From assembly GCA_963642885.1 (NCBI GenBank), contig CAVIJI010000009.1, positions 5,990 through 69,989 of the forward strand: 64,000 nucleotides of DNA, written 5' to 3'. Both the position numbers and the translations under genes were made by a program. Source of the DNA: UMGS1696 sp963642885 (GTDB lineage: Bacteria; Bacillota; Clostridia; Oscillospirales; CAG-272). This document shows positions 41,754 to 51,429 of the stretch, one piece after another; position 1 is the first letter of the stretch, and every line of letters starts with the position of its first letter. The notes beneath the pieces were generated by a model. The model saw only the letters and a list, made by a program, of their open reading frames with translations. It ran no database searches and was not told the origin of the DNA.

Positions 41754-44597
41754 ATGACTGATTCTAAAACCATCAATCTTACGGAGTCTGATGAAGACCG
41801 TAAATACAGAGACAGAAAGGCACTGTATTTTTCTTTTGTCGCGGCTATGGCGGGCATGTTTTTGATTTACTGCTTCCTCAGGGTGTATCCGTTCGGAAAT
41901 AATTCCGTTCTTGTTCTTGACCTGAACGCACAGTACATATATTATTTCGAGCAGCTGAGAAGTATACTTACCGAAGGCAAATCCATTATCTACACCTTCG
42001 AGCGTGCCGCGGGCGGAGAGTTTATGGGTATGTTCGCCTATTACCTGTCAAGCCCTTTTTCGTTGATTGTGGCGTTATTTCCCAAGCAATCGATAACAGA
42101 GGCAATGTTTACCATTCTCGTACTCAAGACAGGATGTGCGGGGCTTTCCTTCTCGTATCTTCTTACGAAAAAATACGATATGGGAATAATTCCACGCGTA
42201 ATGTTTTCGACAATGTACGCACTGTGCTCATACGCTGTCGTAATGCAGCATAACGTAATGTGGATGGACAATGTCATCGTATTTCCGCTGCTTCTTCTTG
42301 CGATAGACGAGCTTATATCGAAAGGCCGATTCAAGCTTTATGTTATTTCGCTTGTTTATTCGATAATGTCGAATTTTTACATCGGCTACATGACATGTCT
42401 GTTTGTGTTTATTTGGTTCTTTGTCAGATATTTCATGCTTTCGCGTGATGAAAGAAATCCCCGAAAGGTTAAATTACATTTTATCAAAACGCTTGTGAGA
42501 ATCGGATTGTTTTCACTTCTTGCCGTTATGATTTCCGCCGTTATCATACTTCCCGTTTATTATTCTCTCGGATTCGGCAAGCTTGAATTTTCGACTCCGA
42601 ATTATACCCCAAAGCAGCTGTTCGATTTTGCCGATTTGCTTACAAAAGCATTTTTCGGTTCATACGATACTGTCAGACCGAGTGGTATGCCTTTCTATTA
42701 TTGCGGTACTCTTACGCTTATTTTGGCTCCGCTTTACTTTTTCTGTGATAAAATACCGACCGGAAAGAAAATCGGTATGGCAATTATCATGCTGATTCTT
42801 ATCGCAAGCTTCAATTTCAGTATTTTCGATATAATCTGGCACGGAATGCAGAGACCTAACTGGCTTAACGCAAGATTTTCGTATATGTTCTCGGCTTTAA
42901 TGACTCTTATGGCTGTGAATGTATTTATCAATCTAAAAAATATAGGAGCAAAAGCATTTACCTGTTCCGCTGTCGCATGGTGTGCGCTGCTTGTTGTGCT
43001 GGCGAAAATCGGATACGACAATCTACCGGATTTCCAGTGTGTCTGGGTGGGAATATTCCTGTTTGTGCTGTTTTCAGCTATTGTGCCGTCGTATATCCGT
43101 TACTCTAATCGTGTGTGTTCGGCTGTTTTGTGCGGCGTGGTGCTTGCGGAGGCTGTCGGAAACGGCGTTGTCATGTTGTACGCTTTGGACAGTGATGTAT
43201 CGTATTCGAAACGCAGCTCATACAGGCAGATGATCGACACGTATGAGCCCGCGGCCGATACGTTCCTTACAAAGACAGGTGACGAATTTTATCGGGCGGA
43301 AAAGCTCGTGCACCGCAAAAAGAACGATAACTTCGCTTTGGGCATAAAGGGAATGTCGAATTCCACGTCTACTCTTAATGCGAGAACGGTAAAACTTCTG
43401 AGTCAGTTCGGATATGCTTCAATGTCGCATTGGACGATGTATGCGGGAGCCACAGCCGTTACGGATGCGCTTTTTGATATAAAATATGTTATGGCGGACG
43501 AATCGGACGACAAGCCCGTTATGAACTACATTCATGATTTATACGAAATATACGATTCAACCGATGATGACATAGATATATACGAAAATCCGTATGCTCT
43601 TTCGATTGCGTACTCTGTCAATGCCGATACACTCGATTATGACAAGGCGCAGAATGAAGACGCGTATGTCGACGACAAATATGTTGATCCGTTTACATAC
43701 ATGGATCAGCTTCTCTCAAAAATGGTCGGACACGATGTTGACATATGGACTAAGGTAGATGTAAAGGAAACATCGGAAAGCGGATGCAGTGTAACATTCG
43801 CAACGGGACACAGAGGCTACGAGAAGGACGGTGACGATACTGCCAAGGTGACATATATACTCGATATCGAATCAAGCAAAGCCGTTTATGCCTATTTCCC
43901 GTCCGAATATCCGAGAGATGCGGAGCTTAAGCTTGACGGAAAGAAGCTGTGTAAATATTTTGACGGTGAGGATTTTTCCATACGTGAACTTGGTAAATTC
44001 AATATAGGTGATGAGGCGAAGGTAGAACTGGTGCTGAAGGAGGATGAGATGTATATCAAATCCGGCTGTTCGTATTTCTGGTATTTCGACGAGGAACAGT
44101 TTGTCGATGTGATTTCGGAATTGAAAGACGGCGTGATGGATGCGCATTCCGAGAAAGATGACAGAATATACGGAAGCATTAACGTTCCCGAGGGAGACGA
44201 GGCTGTCTTCACGACAATACCATATGACGACGGTTGGAAGGTATATGTCGACGGCGAAGAAGTCGAAAAGAAAGCTGTACTCAACGAATCGCTGATAGCG
44301 TTTGATATCACACCGGGAGAGCACGAGCTTGTGTTCGAATACAGACCCGATTGCGTAAAATACGGACTCATATTTACATTTACCGGCATTGCGATATTTG
44401 TTGTTTTATGTGTTGCCGAGTATGTGTGCGGGAAAAGAAGAATGACAGAGACGGCAGCTGTTATCGCGGAAGACGACACCGAGGTAATACCCGATGAAGA
44501 GGTGTTCGAAAACGCCGAGAGCACGTCGGAAAACGAAAGCGATACGGAAGCTGTCGGCGAAGAAAATGAGACAGATACCGAGGTGAGTGAAGAATGA
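41754..44597 (+). CDS. YfhO-family polytopic membrane protein
   Basis: A 947-residue membrane protein with about a dozen N-terminal spans (residues 25-480), a large outer domain and a last span (about 870-895) before an acidic C-terminal tail. GNNSVLVLDLNAQYIYYFEQLR and ERAAGGEFMGMFAYYLSSPF are hallmarks of YfhO, a GT-C-fold family linked to glycosylation of lipoteichoic acid and other envelope polymers in Firmicutes. Near residues 810-855 is the usual PYDDGWKVYVDGEEV segment. It overlaps ruvA by 4 bp (ATGA), an odd pairing that may simply reflect operon compaction. Confidence 0.9.
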   Translation: MTDSKTINLTESDEDRKYRDRKALYFSFVAAMAGMFLIYCFLRVYPFGNNSVLVLDLNAQYIYYFEQLRSILTEGKSIIYTFERAAGGEFMGMFAYYLSSPFSLIVALFPKQSITEAMFTILVLKTGCAGLSFSYLLTKKYDMGIIPRVMFSTMYALCSYAVVMQHNVMWMDNVIVFPLLLLAIDELISKGRFKLYVISLVYSIMSNFYIGYMTCLFVFIWFFVRYFMLSRDERNPRKVKLHFIKTLVRIGLFSLLAVMISAVIILPVYYSLGFGKLEFSTPNYTPKQLFDFADLLTKAFFGSYDTVRPSGMPFYYCGTLTLILAPLYFFCDKIPTGKKIGMAIIMLILIASFNFSIFDIIWHGMQRPNWLNARFSYMFSALMTLMAVNVFINLKNIGAKAFTCSAVAWCALLVVLAKIGYDNLPDFQCVWVGIFLFVLFSAIVPSYIRYSNRVCSAVLCGVVLAEAVGNGVVMLYALDSDVSYSKRSSYRQMIDTYEPAADTFLTKTGDEFYRAEKLVHRKKNDNFALGIKGMSNSTSTLNARTVKLLSQFGYASMSHWTMYAGATAVTDALFDIKYVMADESDDKPVMNYIHDLYEIYDSTDDDIDIYENPYALSIAYSVNADTLDYDKAQNEDAYVDDKYVDPFTYMDQLLSKMVGHDVDIWTKVDVKETSESGCSVTFATGHRGYEKDGDDTAKVTYILDIESSKAVYAYFPSEYPRDAELKLDGKKLCKYFDGEDFSIRELGKFNIGDEAKVELVLKEDEMYIKSGCSYFWYFDEEQFVDVISELKDGVMDAHSEKDDRIYGSINVPEGDEAVFTTIPYDDGWKVYVDGEEVEKKAVLNESLIAFDITPGEHELVFEYRPDCVKYGLIFTFTGIAIFVVLCVAEYVCGKRRMTETAAVIAEDDTEVIPDEEVFENAESTSENESDTEAVGEENETDTEVSEE

Positions 44598-45247
44598 TAG
44601 AAACTCTGTATGGCAGGATATTCGAAATGGATGCTGCGGCTTGCAGCATAATAATGGAATGCTCGGGTGTGGGATATCATGTAACGGTAACCGCAAACAC
44701 ACTTTCACATCTCCCGTCACCGAAGCTGTCGGGAGACGGAAACGAATGTGTAGGTGATCCCGTTCGTATATTTACGCACATGGCAGTTAAAGAGGACGGA
44801 GTCGAGTTATACGGATTTTATTCACGAGAGGAGCTGACGATGTTTCGCTTGTTGATATCCGTATCGGGAATAGGCCCGAAGGCAGCAATGTCGGTTCTGT
44901 CCATGTTCACACCCAAGGGACTTTGTACTGCCGTAGCATCGGAGGATGTGAAGGGAATATCACGTGCACCCGGTATAGGCTCAAAAACAGCCGCGAGAAT
45001 CGCGCTTGAGCTGAAGGACAAAATTAAAAAGACATTTCCGGAGTACTGCTCGCTCAGCGGAGGGGATGCCGAGGAAGTTCCCGCTGTTGTACAGGCTTCG
45101 GGAGGCAAGCTCGATGATGCACGCGACGCACTTGCGGTTCTCGGCTACTCACGTTCGGAGATAGCCGCGGCGATGAAGAATATTGATACCGCACTTCCTC
45201 TTGAGGATATCATCAAGAATGCACTTTCAGCATTGATGAAAAACTGA
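44594..45247 (+). CDS. ruvA: Holliday junction DNA helicase subunit RuvA
   Basis: A 217-residue RuvA: N-terminal OB domain (MIETLYGRIFEMD ... GVGYHVTV), two helix-hairpin-helix units (LISVSGIGPKAAMSVLS and ISRAPGIGSKTAARIALELKDK) that grip the junction, and a C-terminal domain (DARDALAVLGYSRSEI) that binds RuvB. A flexible linker separates the last part. The start overlaps the YfhO stop; RuvB begins 31 nt downstream, the usual order. RuvC is not in the window. Confidence 0.97.
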   Translation: MIETLYGRIFEMDAAACSIIMECSGVGYHVTVTANTLSHLPSPKLSGDGNECVGDPVRIFTHMAVKEDGVELYGFYSREELTMFRLLISVSGIGPKAAMSVLSMFTPKGLCTAVASEDVKGISRAPGIGSKTAARIALELKDKIKKTFPEYCSLSGGDAEEVPAVVQASGGKLDDARDALAVLGYSRSEIAAAMKNIDTALPLEDIIKNALSALMKN

Positions 45248-45278
45248 GGAATGAACGGAATAACGGAAGGATATCGAT

Positions 45279-46361
45279 ATGGACGAAAACGAATTTGACT
45301 TCGAAAGCCGAATAATGTCGTCGAGCTACGACCCACAGGAGACAGAAAACGAAAACACACTCCGCCCGCAGACACTTGACGAATATATCGGACAGGAAAA
45401 AGCCAAAGTTAATTTAAAAATTATAATGGAAGCGGCAAAGCTGAGAGGGGAACAGATTGACCACGTGCTTCTGTACGGTCCTCCCGGACTCGGTAAGACT
45501 ACCCTTTCCGCTATTATAGCATCCGAAATGGGGGTAAACCTCAGAATTACCTCAGGACCCGCGATTGAAAAGAAGGGAGACCTTGTTGCCCTTCTCGCAG
45601 GACTGCAGGAGGGAGACGTGCTTTTTATAGATGAAATACACCGCCTTCCGAGAACCATGGAGGAAATTCTGTATCCCGCTATGGAGGACTATGCTATTGA
45701 TATAATCATAGGCAAAGGCCCTGCTGCGAGAAGCGTACACCTCTCCCTCGCGCATTTTACGCTTATCGGAGCTACTACGCGTGCGGGACAGCTTTCTACA
45801 CCGCTCAGAGATCGTTTCGGCATTCAGATGAGACTTGAGTTGTACAATCCGAGTGAGCTTGCGACAATAGTGAAGCGTTCCGCGGGGATACTCGATGTTC
45901 CGATTGATGAAGACGGTGCAATGGAAATCGCATCACGTTCGCGAGGAACACCTCGAATAGCAAACAGATTGCTCAAAAGAGTGAGAGACTATTCTCAGGT
46001 TATGAGTGACGGCAGGATAAACCTCGATGTTGCACGAAAAGCACTTGATATGCTTGAAATAGACGAGCTCGGGCTTGATAAAACCGACAGACATCTGCTT
46101 GAAACGATAATTCGTTTCTACAACGGCGGCCCCGTAGGACTTGAAGCTCTTGCGGCGACCATAGGTGAAGAAGCGACAACTCTCGAGGATGTATGTGAAC
46201 CGTATCTGCTGCAGATAGGATTTCTTGCGAGAACACTGCGCGGAAGAATGGTAACTCAGCTCGGCTACGAACACCTCGGCATACCTTATTCAAAGCAGGT
46301 CGAGCGTGAAGAAATTAACGAACAGATTTCTTTCAGTGAAGAGACCGATGACACAAACTGA
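45279..46361 (+). CDS. ruvB: Holliday junction branch migration ATPase RuvB
   Basis: A 360-residue AAA+ motor: RPQTLDEYIGQEKAK, Walker A GPPGLGKTT, Walker B LFIDEIHR, sensor GATTRAGQLSTPLRDRFG with the arginine finger, and a C-terminal winged helix (GGPVGLEALAATIGEE; FLARTLRGRMVTQ). It drives branch migration with RuvA. A short N-terminal extension (residues 1-20, acidic) precedes the core, and the tail is acidic. ACGGAAGGA lies upstream of the start. No LexA box is seen upstream of ruvA. Confidence 0.97.
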   Translation: MDENEFDFESRIMSSSYDPQETENENTLRPQTLDEYIGQEKAKVNLKIIMEAAKLRGEQIDHVLLYGPPGLGKTTLSAIIASEMGVNLRITSGPAIEKKGDLVALLAGLQEGDVLFIDEIHRLPRTMEEILYPAMEDYAIDIIIGKGPAARSVHLSLAHFTLIGATTRAGQLSTPLRDRFGIQMRLELYNPSELATIVKRSAGILDVPIDEDGAMEIASRSRGTPRIANRLLKRVRDYSQVMSDGRINLDVARKALDMLEIDELGLDKTDRHLLETIIRFYNGGPVGLEALAATIGEEATTLEDVCEPYLLQIGFLARTLRGRMVTQLGYEHLGIPYSKQVEREEINEQISFSEETDDTN

Positions 46362-46418
46362 AAGAAAAATGTATTTCCGCGAGAGAATGTGCATTTGTTA
46401 ATCGGCTGTATACGTAAA

Positions 46419-46457
46419 ACGGCACCACCGCATAAAAGCGGAGATGCCGTTTTTTTC
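46419..46457. terminator. Bidirectional terminator between ruvB and udg
   Basis: ACGGCA..CCGC pairs with GCGG..TGCCGT, with T7 on the plus strand and TTTT on the minus strand. Confidence 0.85.
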
Positions 46458-47004
46458 AGTCTTTCTCAAGGTAAGCCTTGATTTTTTTCATGTCGAAATA
46501 CATATCTTTCTTTTTTGAGGGATCTCTCAGAAGCGCGGCTGGGTGATAAACCGCCGTCATTGCGAACGCACCTTTTTTTATTATGATACCATGCTCGCGC
46601 GTTATTTTGAAATCGGGTTTGATTAACCGCATTGCGGATATTCTGCCGAGACATACTATTATTTCGGGCCGTATAAGCTTGACCTGTTCGCGAAGAAATC
46701 CGATGCATGCATCACCTTCCTCCGGAAGCGGATCGCGGTTGTGCGGAGGACGGCATTTTAATATATTGGCGATATAAACGTCATCACGCAGTATTCCTAC
46801 TGCGTCAAGATATTTGTCGAGAAGCTGTCCCGCGGCTCCGACAAAAGGTATACCCTGTATATCCTCCTGTTCACCGGGGGCTTCTCCCACGAACATCAGG
46901 CGGGCATTACGGTTGCCGCAGCCGAACACGGTATTTGTTTTGGTTTTGCCGAGAGGACATTTATCGCACATACAGCACTGTTCGAATAGTTGTTCCCAAG
47001 TCAT
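46456..47004 (-). CDS. Family 4 (Fe-S) uracil-DNA glycosylase
   Basis: A 182-residue enzyme of UDG family 4. Four cysteines for the [4Fe-4S] cluster are seen: two in CMCDKCPLG at the N-terminus, one in ILKCRPP and one in GDACIGFL. Motif A is GEAPGEQED and motif B is VYHPAALLRDP. It removes uracil from DNA as the first step of base-excision repair. ATG 47004 is chosen; the ATG at 47022 has no ribosome site, and AGGA lies 9 nt before 47004. Stands alone, facing ruvB; its stop codon is inside the edge of the shared terminator. Confidence 0.92.
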   Translation of the reverse strand: MTWEQLFEQCCMCDKCPLGKTKTNTVFGCGNRNARLMFVGEAPGEQEDIQGIPFVGAAGQLLDKYLDAVGILRDDVYIANILKCRPPHNRDPLPEEGDACIGFLREQVKLIRPEIIVCLGRISAMRLIKPDFKITREHGIIIKKGAFAMTAVYHPAALLRDPSKKKDMYFDMKKIKAYLEKD

Positions 47005-47083
47005 TCTCACACATCCTAACATAAATCACATTTAAAATAACTTTATAGCACGGAAATAATGTGAAAGCGCGATAAAGTCTGCC

Positions 47084-47112
47084 TTGACTGTTGTCTTTCG
47101 ACATGATATAAT
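47084..47112 (+). promoter_or_regulatory. Sigma-A promoter of the PfkB/polyol dehydrogenase operon
   Basis: -35 TTGACT (47084-47089), 17-bp spacer, -10 TATAAT (47107-47112). Confidence 0.8.
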
Positions 47113-47119
47113 ATATCAT
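47103..47119 (+). promoter_or_regulatory. Perfect 17-bp palindrome over the -10 box (candidate operator)
   Basis: ATGATATA A TATATCAT, both arms exact, spanning the -10 box and transcription start. Confidence 0.45.
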
Positions 47120-47189
47120 AATTAATTATAAAGTAAATGACGGCTTCTGTCAAGTACAATCGAATTGCGGTTGTATGAAAGGATGTATC

Positions 47190-48212
47190 ATGAAAAATAA
47201 AATAATGGTTGCGGGTAATATCATTGTCGATTACCTTTATCCGATAACGGGATATCCCGAAAGAGGACAACTGACGACTATCGAGGAAGGATGCGGAAAA
47301 TCGGTCGGCGGTGCCGTGTGCAATGTCGGAATCGATCTGAAAAAGCTTATGCCGGACACGGAAATAAGTGCTCTCGGTTTGGTCGGAGATGACGAGAGCG
47401 GCAATTTTGCCGTATCGGTTATGAATAAAGCGGGTGTTGATACATCGCTTGTGAATAAAAAAGGTTCGACCTCGTTTACGTATGTCATGAGCGACACACA
47501 AACAAGAGAGCGTACTTTTTTTCAGTACAGAGGAGCCAATGCTCTTTTCTCGGAGGATTCCTTTGACTGGGATGATATCGACTGTGACCTTATTCACGTA
47601 GCGTATATACTTTTGCTTGACGAGCTTGATAAGGAAGACAGTGAATACGGAACAAAAATGGCGCGTTTTCTCGCACATGCCAAGGAGAAGGGAATCAAGA
47701 CCTCTATCGATGTAGTAAGTGAAACGGGGGAAAGATTCGGAAGAATTGTTCCGCCTGCGCTGAAATACACCGATTACTGTGTTATAAATGAAATCGAAGC
47801 AAGCAGATCGACGGGTATTTTATTGCGTGACGAAAACGGAGTATTGATTTACGATAATATAAGGCAGGTTCTTTCGAGACTGTTTGAACTCGGTGTATCC
47901 GAGTGGGCGGTTATTCATTCACCCGAAGGCGGATTCGGAATGAACGGAAAAGGTGAGTATGCCGAATGCGGTCTTGTCTATACTCCGAGCGGATTCATAA
48001 AAGGCAAGGTCGGTGCAGGTGATGCTTTCTGTGCCGGTGTGCTCAGTGCCGCTCATCGCGGATATTCATTGCTCGATGCGGTTAAGCTCGGAAATGCCGC
48101 GGCAACGGTATCGCTGCGCTCACAGGGAGCTACCGAAGCAATGGAAACGATTGAAGAAACCATGCGTATATGCTCCGAACTCGGTTTTGAACCTGTAAAG
48201 TGTAAGATTTAA
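47190..48212 (+). CDS. PfkB-family carbohydrate kinase
   Basis: A 340-residue ribokinase-type kinase. The N-terminal motif is GKSVGGAVCNVGIDLKKL and the C-terminal catalytic motif is GKVGAGDAFCAGVLSA, with the Asp base. An insert (DELDKEDSEYGTKMARFL) is unlike ribokinase or 1-phosphofructokinase, so the substrate is open. The next gene, a polyol-phosphate-type dehydrogenase, suggests a ketose or polyol pathway. ATG 47190 is used because GAAAGGA lies 6 nt upstream; ATG 47175 would hold that site inside. The two genes are 44 nt apart and share a promoter and terminator. Confidence 0.88.
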   Translation: MKNKIMVAGNIIVDYLYPITGYPERGQLTTIEEGCGKSVGGAVCNVGIDLKKLMPDTEISALGLVGDDESGNFAVSVMNKAGVDTSLVNKKGSTSFTYVMSDTQTRERTFFQYRGANALFSEDSFDWDDIDCDLIHVAYILLLDELDKEDSEYGTKMARFLAHAKEKGIKTSIDVVSETGERFGRIVPPALKYTDYCVINEIEASRSTGILLRDENGVLIYDNIRQVLSRLFELGVSEWAVIHSPEGGFGMNGKGEYAECGLVYTPSGFIKGKVGAGDAFCAGVLSAAHRGYSLLDAVKLGNAAATVSLRSQGATEAMETIEETMRICSELGFEPVKCKI

Positions 48213-48256
48213 CATAAGTTGAGTGAAAACAAAAGAAGAAGAAGGGATATTGTAGT

Positions 48257-49453
48257 ATGGCAAAAAAAGCTGTAATAATAGGAGCCGGAAATATCGGACG
48301 CGGCTTTATTGGTCAGATAATGTACGAAGGCGGATACAGTATATGTTATGTGGATGTTTCCGCACCGATTGTCGAAGCACTTAATTCACGTGGGGAATAT
48401 CCTCTTGAAATAGTATATACAGGCGGCTCGGACAGAAAGATAATAAAAAATGTATCAGCGGTAAACGGAAACGACCATGATGCCGCGGCAAGAGCTATAG
48501 CCGACTGCGATATATGTGTAACATGCGTCGGCGCAAAGGCTATTAAGTACATTATTCCTAACTTTGTTCTCGGAGTGAAGCTGAGATATAAAGAAGGAAA
48601 AGGTCCCTTAAATTTACTGATTTGCGAAAATCTGATGGACGCCGACAAGTATATTCATTCACTGCTCGAGCCCGAGCTTAGCGCGGAGGAGCTTGAAAGC
48701 GTAGGTCTTGTCGAAACATCTGTCGGCAGAATGGTTCCTCTTCCGAATAAAGAACTTCTCGCACTTGATCCGCTTCTTGTTCGCGCGGAGGCTTATCCCG
48801 TTTTGCCGTGCGACGGGGATGCTTTTAAAGGCGATATACCCGAAATCAAAAATGTCATCCCGATTTCACCGTTTAAGTTTATAATCGAAAGAAAACTGTA
48901 TATTCACAATATGGGTCATGCCGTTTGCGCATACCTCGGAATGTATAAAGGCTATACATACATCAGTGAAGCCATAACGGATGCGGAAATACGTGTGATT
49001 GTACGTGAAGCAATGACGGAATCCGCGATTGCTTTATCGGAACGGTATAATAAACCGGCAGGAAAACTGATTCTGCACACGGATGACCTTATAAGACGAT
49101 TCGGAAATACATCTCTCGGAGATACATGCGAAAGAGTAGGAGCGGATATTCCGCGTAAGCTTGCCAAATCAGACCGACTGACGGGTGCATCGTTGTCAGT
49201 TATCGAGAGCGGCGGCTGTCCGATATACATTGCACTCGGAGCGGCGGCTGCGCTTTATCACTATGCATTATCCGAAGGTATGGACAGCGGCAAAGCGAAA
49301 GAAGCTTTCGGCAAACTCACGGGAGTCGAAGGCGGTTGGTATTATGATGCGGTGATGGCATTGTATGATTTGTTTGACGCTCATAAGACTTTACCCGAGA
49401 TTATATCGAAAGCCGATTACATGCTGAAAGATCTTGTAGGTGTAGTGATATAA
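48257..49453 (+). CDS. Mannitol-1-phosphate dehydrogenase-like polyol dehydrogenase
   Basis: A 398-residue member of the long-chain mannitol dehydrogenase family: GAGNIGRGFIGQIMYEGG binds NAD(H), and RKLYIHNMGHAVCAYLG holds the catalytic Lys/Asn/His set. The size resembles MtlD (mannitol-1-phosphate 5-dehydrogenase). No mannitol PTS genes are near, and a PfkB kinase is upstream. It may thus act on another polyol or uronate derivative; the MtlD name should not be given without test. The middle contains LICENLMDADKYI, common in the family. Second gene of the pair, followed by a strong terminator. Confidence 0.85.
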   Translation: MAKKAVIIGAGNIGRGFIGQIMYEGGYSICYVDVSAPIVEALNSRGEYPLEIVYTGGSDRKIIKNVSAVNGNDHDAAARAIADCDICVTCVGAKAIKYIIPNFVLGVKLRYKEGKGPLNLLICENLMDADKYIHSLLEPELSAEELESVGLVETSVGRMVPLPNKELLALDPLLVRAEAYPVLPCDGDAFKGDIPEIKNVIPISPFKFIIERKLYIHNMGHAVCAYLGMYKGYTYISEAITDAEIRVIVREAMTESAIALSERYNKPAGKLILHTDDLIRRFGNTSLGDTCERVGADIPRKLAKSDRLTGASLSVIESGGCPIYIALGAAAALYHYALSEGMDSGKAKEAFGKLTGVEGGWYYDAVMALYDLFDAHKTLPEIISKADYMLKDLVGVVI

Positions 49454-49494
49454 AAATTGAGCAAAGCGATATGCGCAACTGAAAAGACTGACAA

Positions 49495-49531
49495 AAACAC
49501 CCCGTACGGTTTATGCCGTAAGGGGTGTTTT
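49495..49531. terminator. Bidirectional terminator between polyol dehydrogenase and pckG
   Basis: AACACCCC.TACGG and CCGTA.GGGGTGTT with A and T runs on both sides. Confidence 0.9.
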
Positions 49532-49556
49532 CACATGTGGTTTAGTTAATTCTATA

Positions 49557-51320
49557 TTAGCCTAAGCGAGCAACAAGTGCGTTGAGTTCTTCGTGAAGTT
49601 CAGCGGGAACTCTGTCGCCGATCTGTTCGTAGAATGCCTTAATGTTTTCGCAGTCTGCCTTCCAGCTTTCGGTATCAACGGAGAGAAGCTCACGGATAGT
49701 GTCAACTGTAACACCGTCGAGACCTTCGATGTTGATGTCTTCCGGCTTCGGAACGTAACCGATAGGTGTGAGGTCAGCGTCAACCTTGCCTTCGCAGCGA
49801 GCGAGAATCCAAAGAACGACTCTCATGTTGTCGCCGAATCCGGGCCAAATGAAGTTGCCGTTAGCATCGGTTCTGAACCAGTTAACGTGGAAGATCTTCG
49901 GAGCGTGAGGAATGGTCTTGCCCATTTCGAGCCAATGTGCGAAGTAGTCGCCCATATTGTAGCCTGCGAACGGACGCATAGCCATCGGGTCACGACGAAC
50001 TACGCCGACAGCACCTGAAGCGGCAGCTGTTGTTTCGGAGGCCATGATGGAGCCGACGAATGTACCATGCTGCCAAGATGTTGACTGATATACCAGGGGA
50101 GCTGTCTTAGCACGACGACCGCCGAAGATAATAGCGGAAATCGGTACACCTGCGGGATTATAGAATTCCTTGGAGAGGCAAGGACAATTGGAAGATTTAG
50201 CGGTGAATCTTGAGTTCGGATGAGCACCTGAGGTTTTAACCTTGTCGGCCTTATCGTACTTTGTGTAATCCCACTTTTCGCCGCGCCAGTTAAGAGCGTT
50301 CTTCGGAGGATTGTTGTCAAGGCCTTCCCACCAAACGGTATTGTCGTCGAGGTTCTGGCAAACGTTTGTGAAGATAGCATCCTTCTGGCAGGTATGGAGA
50401 GCGTTCGGGTTGGACTTTTCGTTGGTACCGGGAGCAACGCCGAAGAAGCCGTTTTCGGGGTTAACAGCCCAAAGTCTTCCGTCGGGACCTATTTTGAGCC
50501 ATGCGATATCATCGCCTACGCACCAAGCCTTGTAGCCCTGCTTACGATAGATTTCCGGAGGAATAAGCATAGCGAGGTTGGTCTTACCGCATGCTGACGG
50601 GAATGCGGCTGTAACGTATTTAACTTCTCCGTCGGGATATTCGATGCCGAGGATGAGCATATGCTCAGCCATCCAGCCTTCTTTTCTGCCGAGGTAGGAA
50701 GCAATACGGAGAGCGAAGCACTTCTTGCCGAGAAGAACGTTTCCGCCGTAACCGGAGTTGATCGACCAAATTGTATTGTCTTCCGGGAAGTGGCAGATGT
50801 AACGGTTTTCTTCGTCGAGATTAGCCTTTGAGTGGAGACCCTTAATGTAATCCGCACTGTCGCCTATAGCATCAAGTACGTTTGTGCCTACTCTTGTCAC
50901 ATAGATTGAGTCTGTGAGCTCGATACCGTACTTGGCGAAATCAGAACCTACAATACCCATGGAGTAGGGAATAACATACATGGTTCTGCCCTTCATGGAG
51001 CCGCGATAAAGCTTTGTGAGCTTTTCATAGCATTCCTTGGGGTCCATCCAGTTATTGATGTTACCGGCATCTTCCTTCTTGGATGTGCAGATGAATGTTC
51101 TGCCTTCGACACGTGCTACATCGTTAACGGCGGTACGGTGGAGATAGCATCCGGGAAGTTTCTCGGAGTTAAGCTTAATCATTTCGCCTGTTGCGCAAGC
51201 TTCTTTACGAAGCTCTTCAGCTTGTTCTTCTGTTCCGTCTATCCAAACGATCTTATCGGGTGTACAAAGAGCAGCCATTTCGTCAACCCAATTAAGGATG
51301 TGCTTATTGTTTGTAAACAT
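49557..51320 (-). CDS. pckG: Phosphoenolpyruvate carboxykinase (GTP)
   Basis: A 587-residue GTP-type PEPCK. The P-loop with the reactive cysteine is AAFPSACGKTNLAM, the metal/substrate segment is GYGGNVLLGKKCFALRIAS, and FGGRRAKTAPLVYQ and NWFRTDANGNFIWPGFGDNMRV are further signatures. It links oxaloacetate and PEP; in fermenting anaerobes it may run toward oxaloacetate and conserve GTP. Many Clostridia use the ATP form instead, so the GTP type is worth noting. AAAGGAG lies 7 nt before the ATG. It stands alone behind a strong promoter, with a leader of about 75 nt. Confidence 0.96.
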   Translation of the reverse strand: MFTNNKHILNWVDEMAALCTPDKIVWIDGTEEQAEELRKEACATGEMIKLNSEKLPGCYLHRTAVNDVARVEGRTFICTSKKEDAGNINNWMDPKECYEKLTKLYRGSMKGRTMYVIPYSMGIVGSDFAKYGIELTDSIYVTRVGTNVLDAIGDSADYIKGLHSKANLDEENRYICHFPEDNTIWSINSGYGGNVLLGKKCFALRIASYLGRKEGWMAEHMLILGIEYPDGEVKYVTAAFPSACGKTNLAMLIPPEIYRKQGYKAWCVGDDIAWLKIGPDGRLWAVNPENGFFGVAPGTNEKSNPNALHTCQKDAIFTNVCQNLDDNTVWWEGLDNNPPKNALNWRGEKWDYTKYDKADKVKTSGAHPNSRFTAKSSNCPCLSKEFYNPAGVPISAIIFGGRRAKTAPLVYQSTSWQHGTFVGSIMASETTAAASGAVGVVRRDPMAMRPFAGYNMGDYFAHWLEMGKTIPHAPKIFHVNWFRTDANGNFIWPGFGDNMRVVLWILARCEGKVDADLTPIGYVPKPEDINIEGLDGVTVDTIRELLSVDTESWKADCENIKAFYEQIGDRVPAELHEELNALVARLG

Positions 51321-51400
51321 AATTGACTCCTTTATATTGTTAAGATATTTACGCTGAAAAATGGTGCGGGAGGTTTTAAGCCCCTAATCCGCTATGATAC

Positions 51401-51429
51401 ATTATACACTAATAAATCTCTTTTTTCAA
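51401..51429 (-). promoter_or_regulatory. Sigma-A promoter of pckG
   Basis: -35 TTGAAA (51424-51429), 17-bp spacer, -10 TATAAT (51401-51406). The remaining stretch to lexA (about 51430-51560) is AT-rich and shows nothing else. Confidence 0.85.

Noticed and set aside
48257..49453. Firm assignment as mtlD
   Set aside because: Family fits, but no mannitol transport or regulator genes are present and the partner is a PfkB kinase, so the symbol was withheld.
51321..51400. Riboswitch in the pckG leader
   Set aside because: Only a weak GC-rich hairpin with bulges is visible and it matches no class I recognise.
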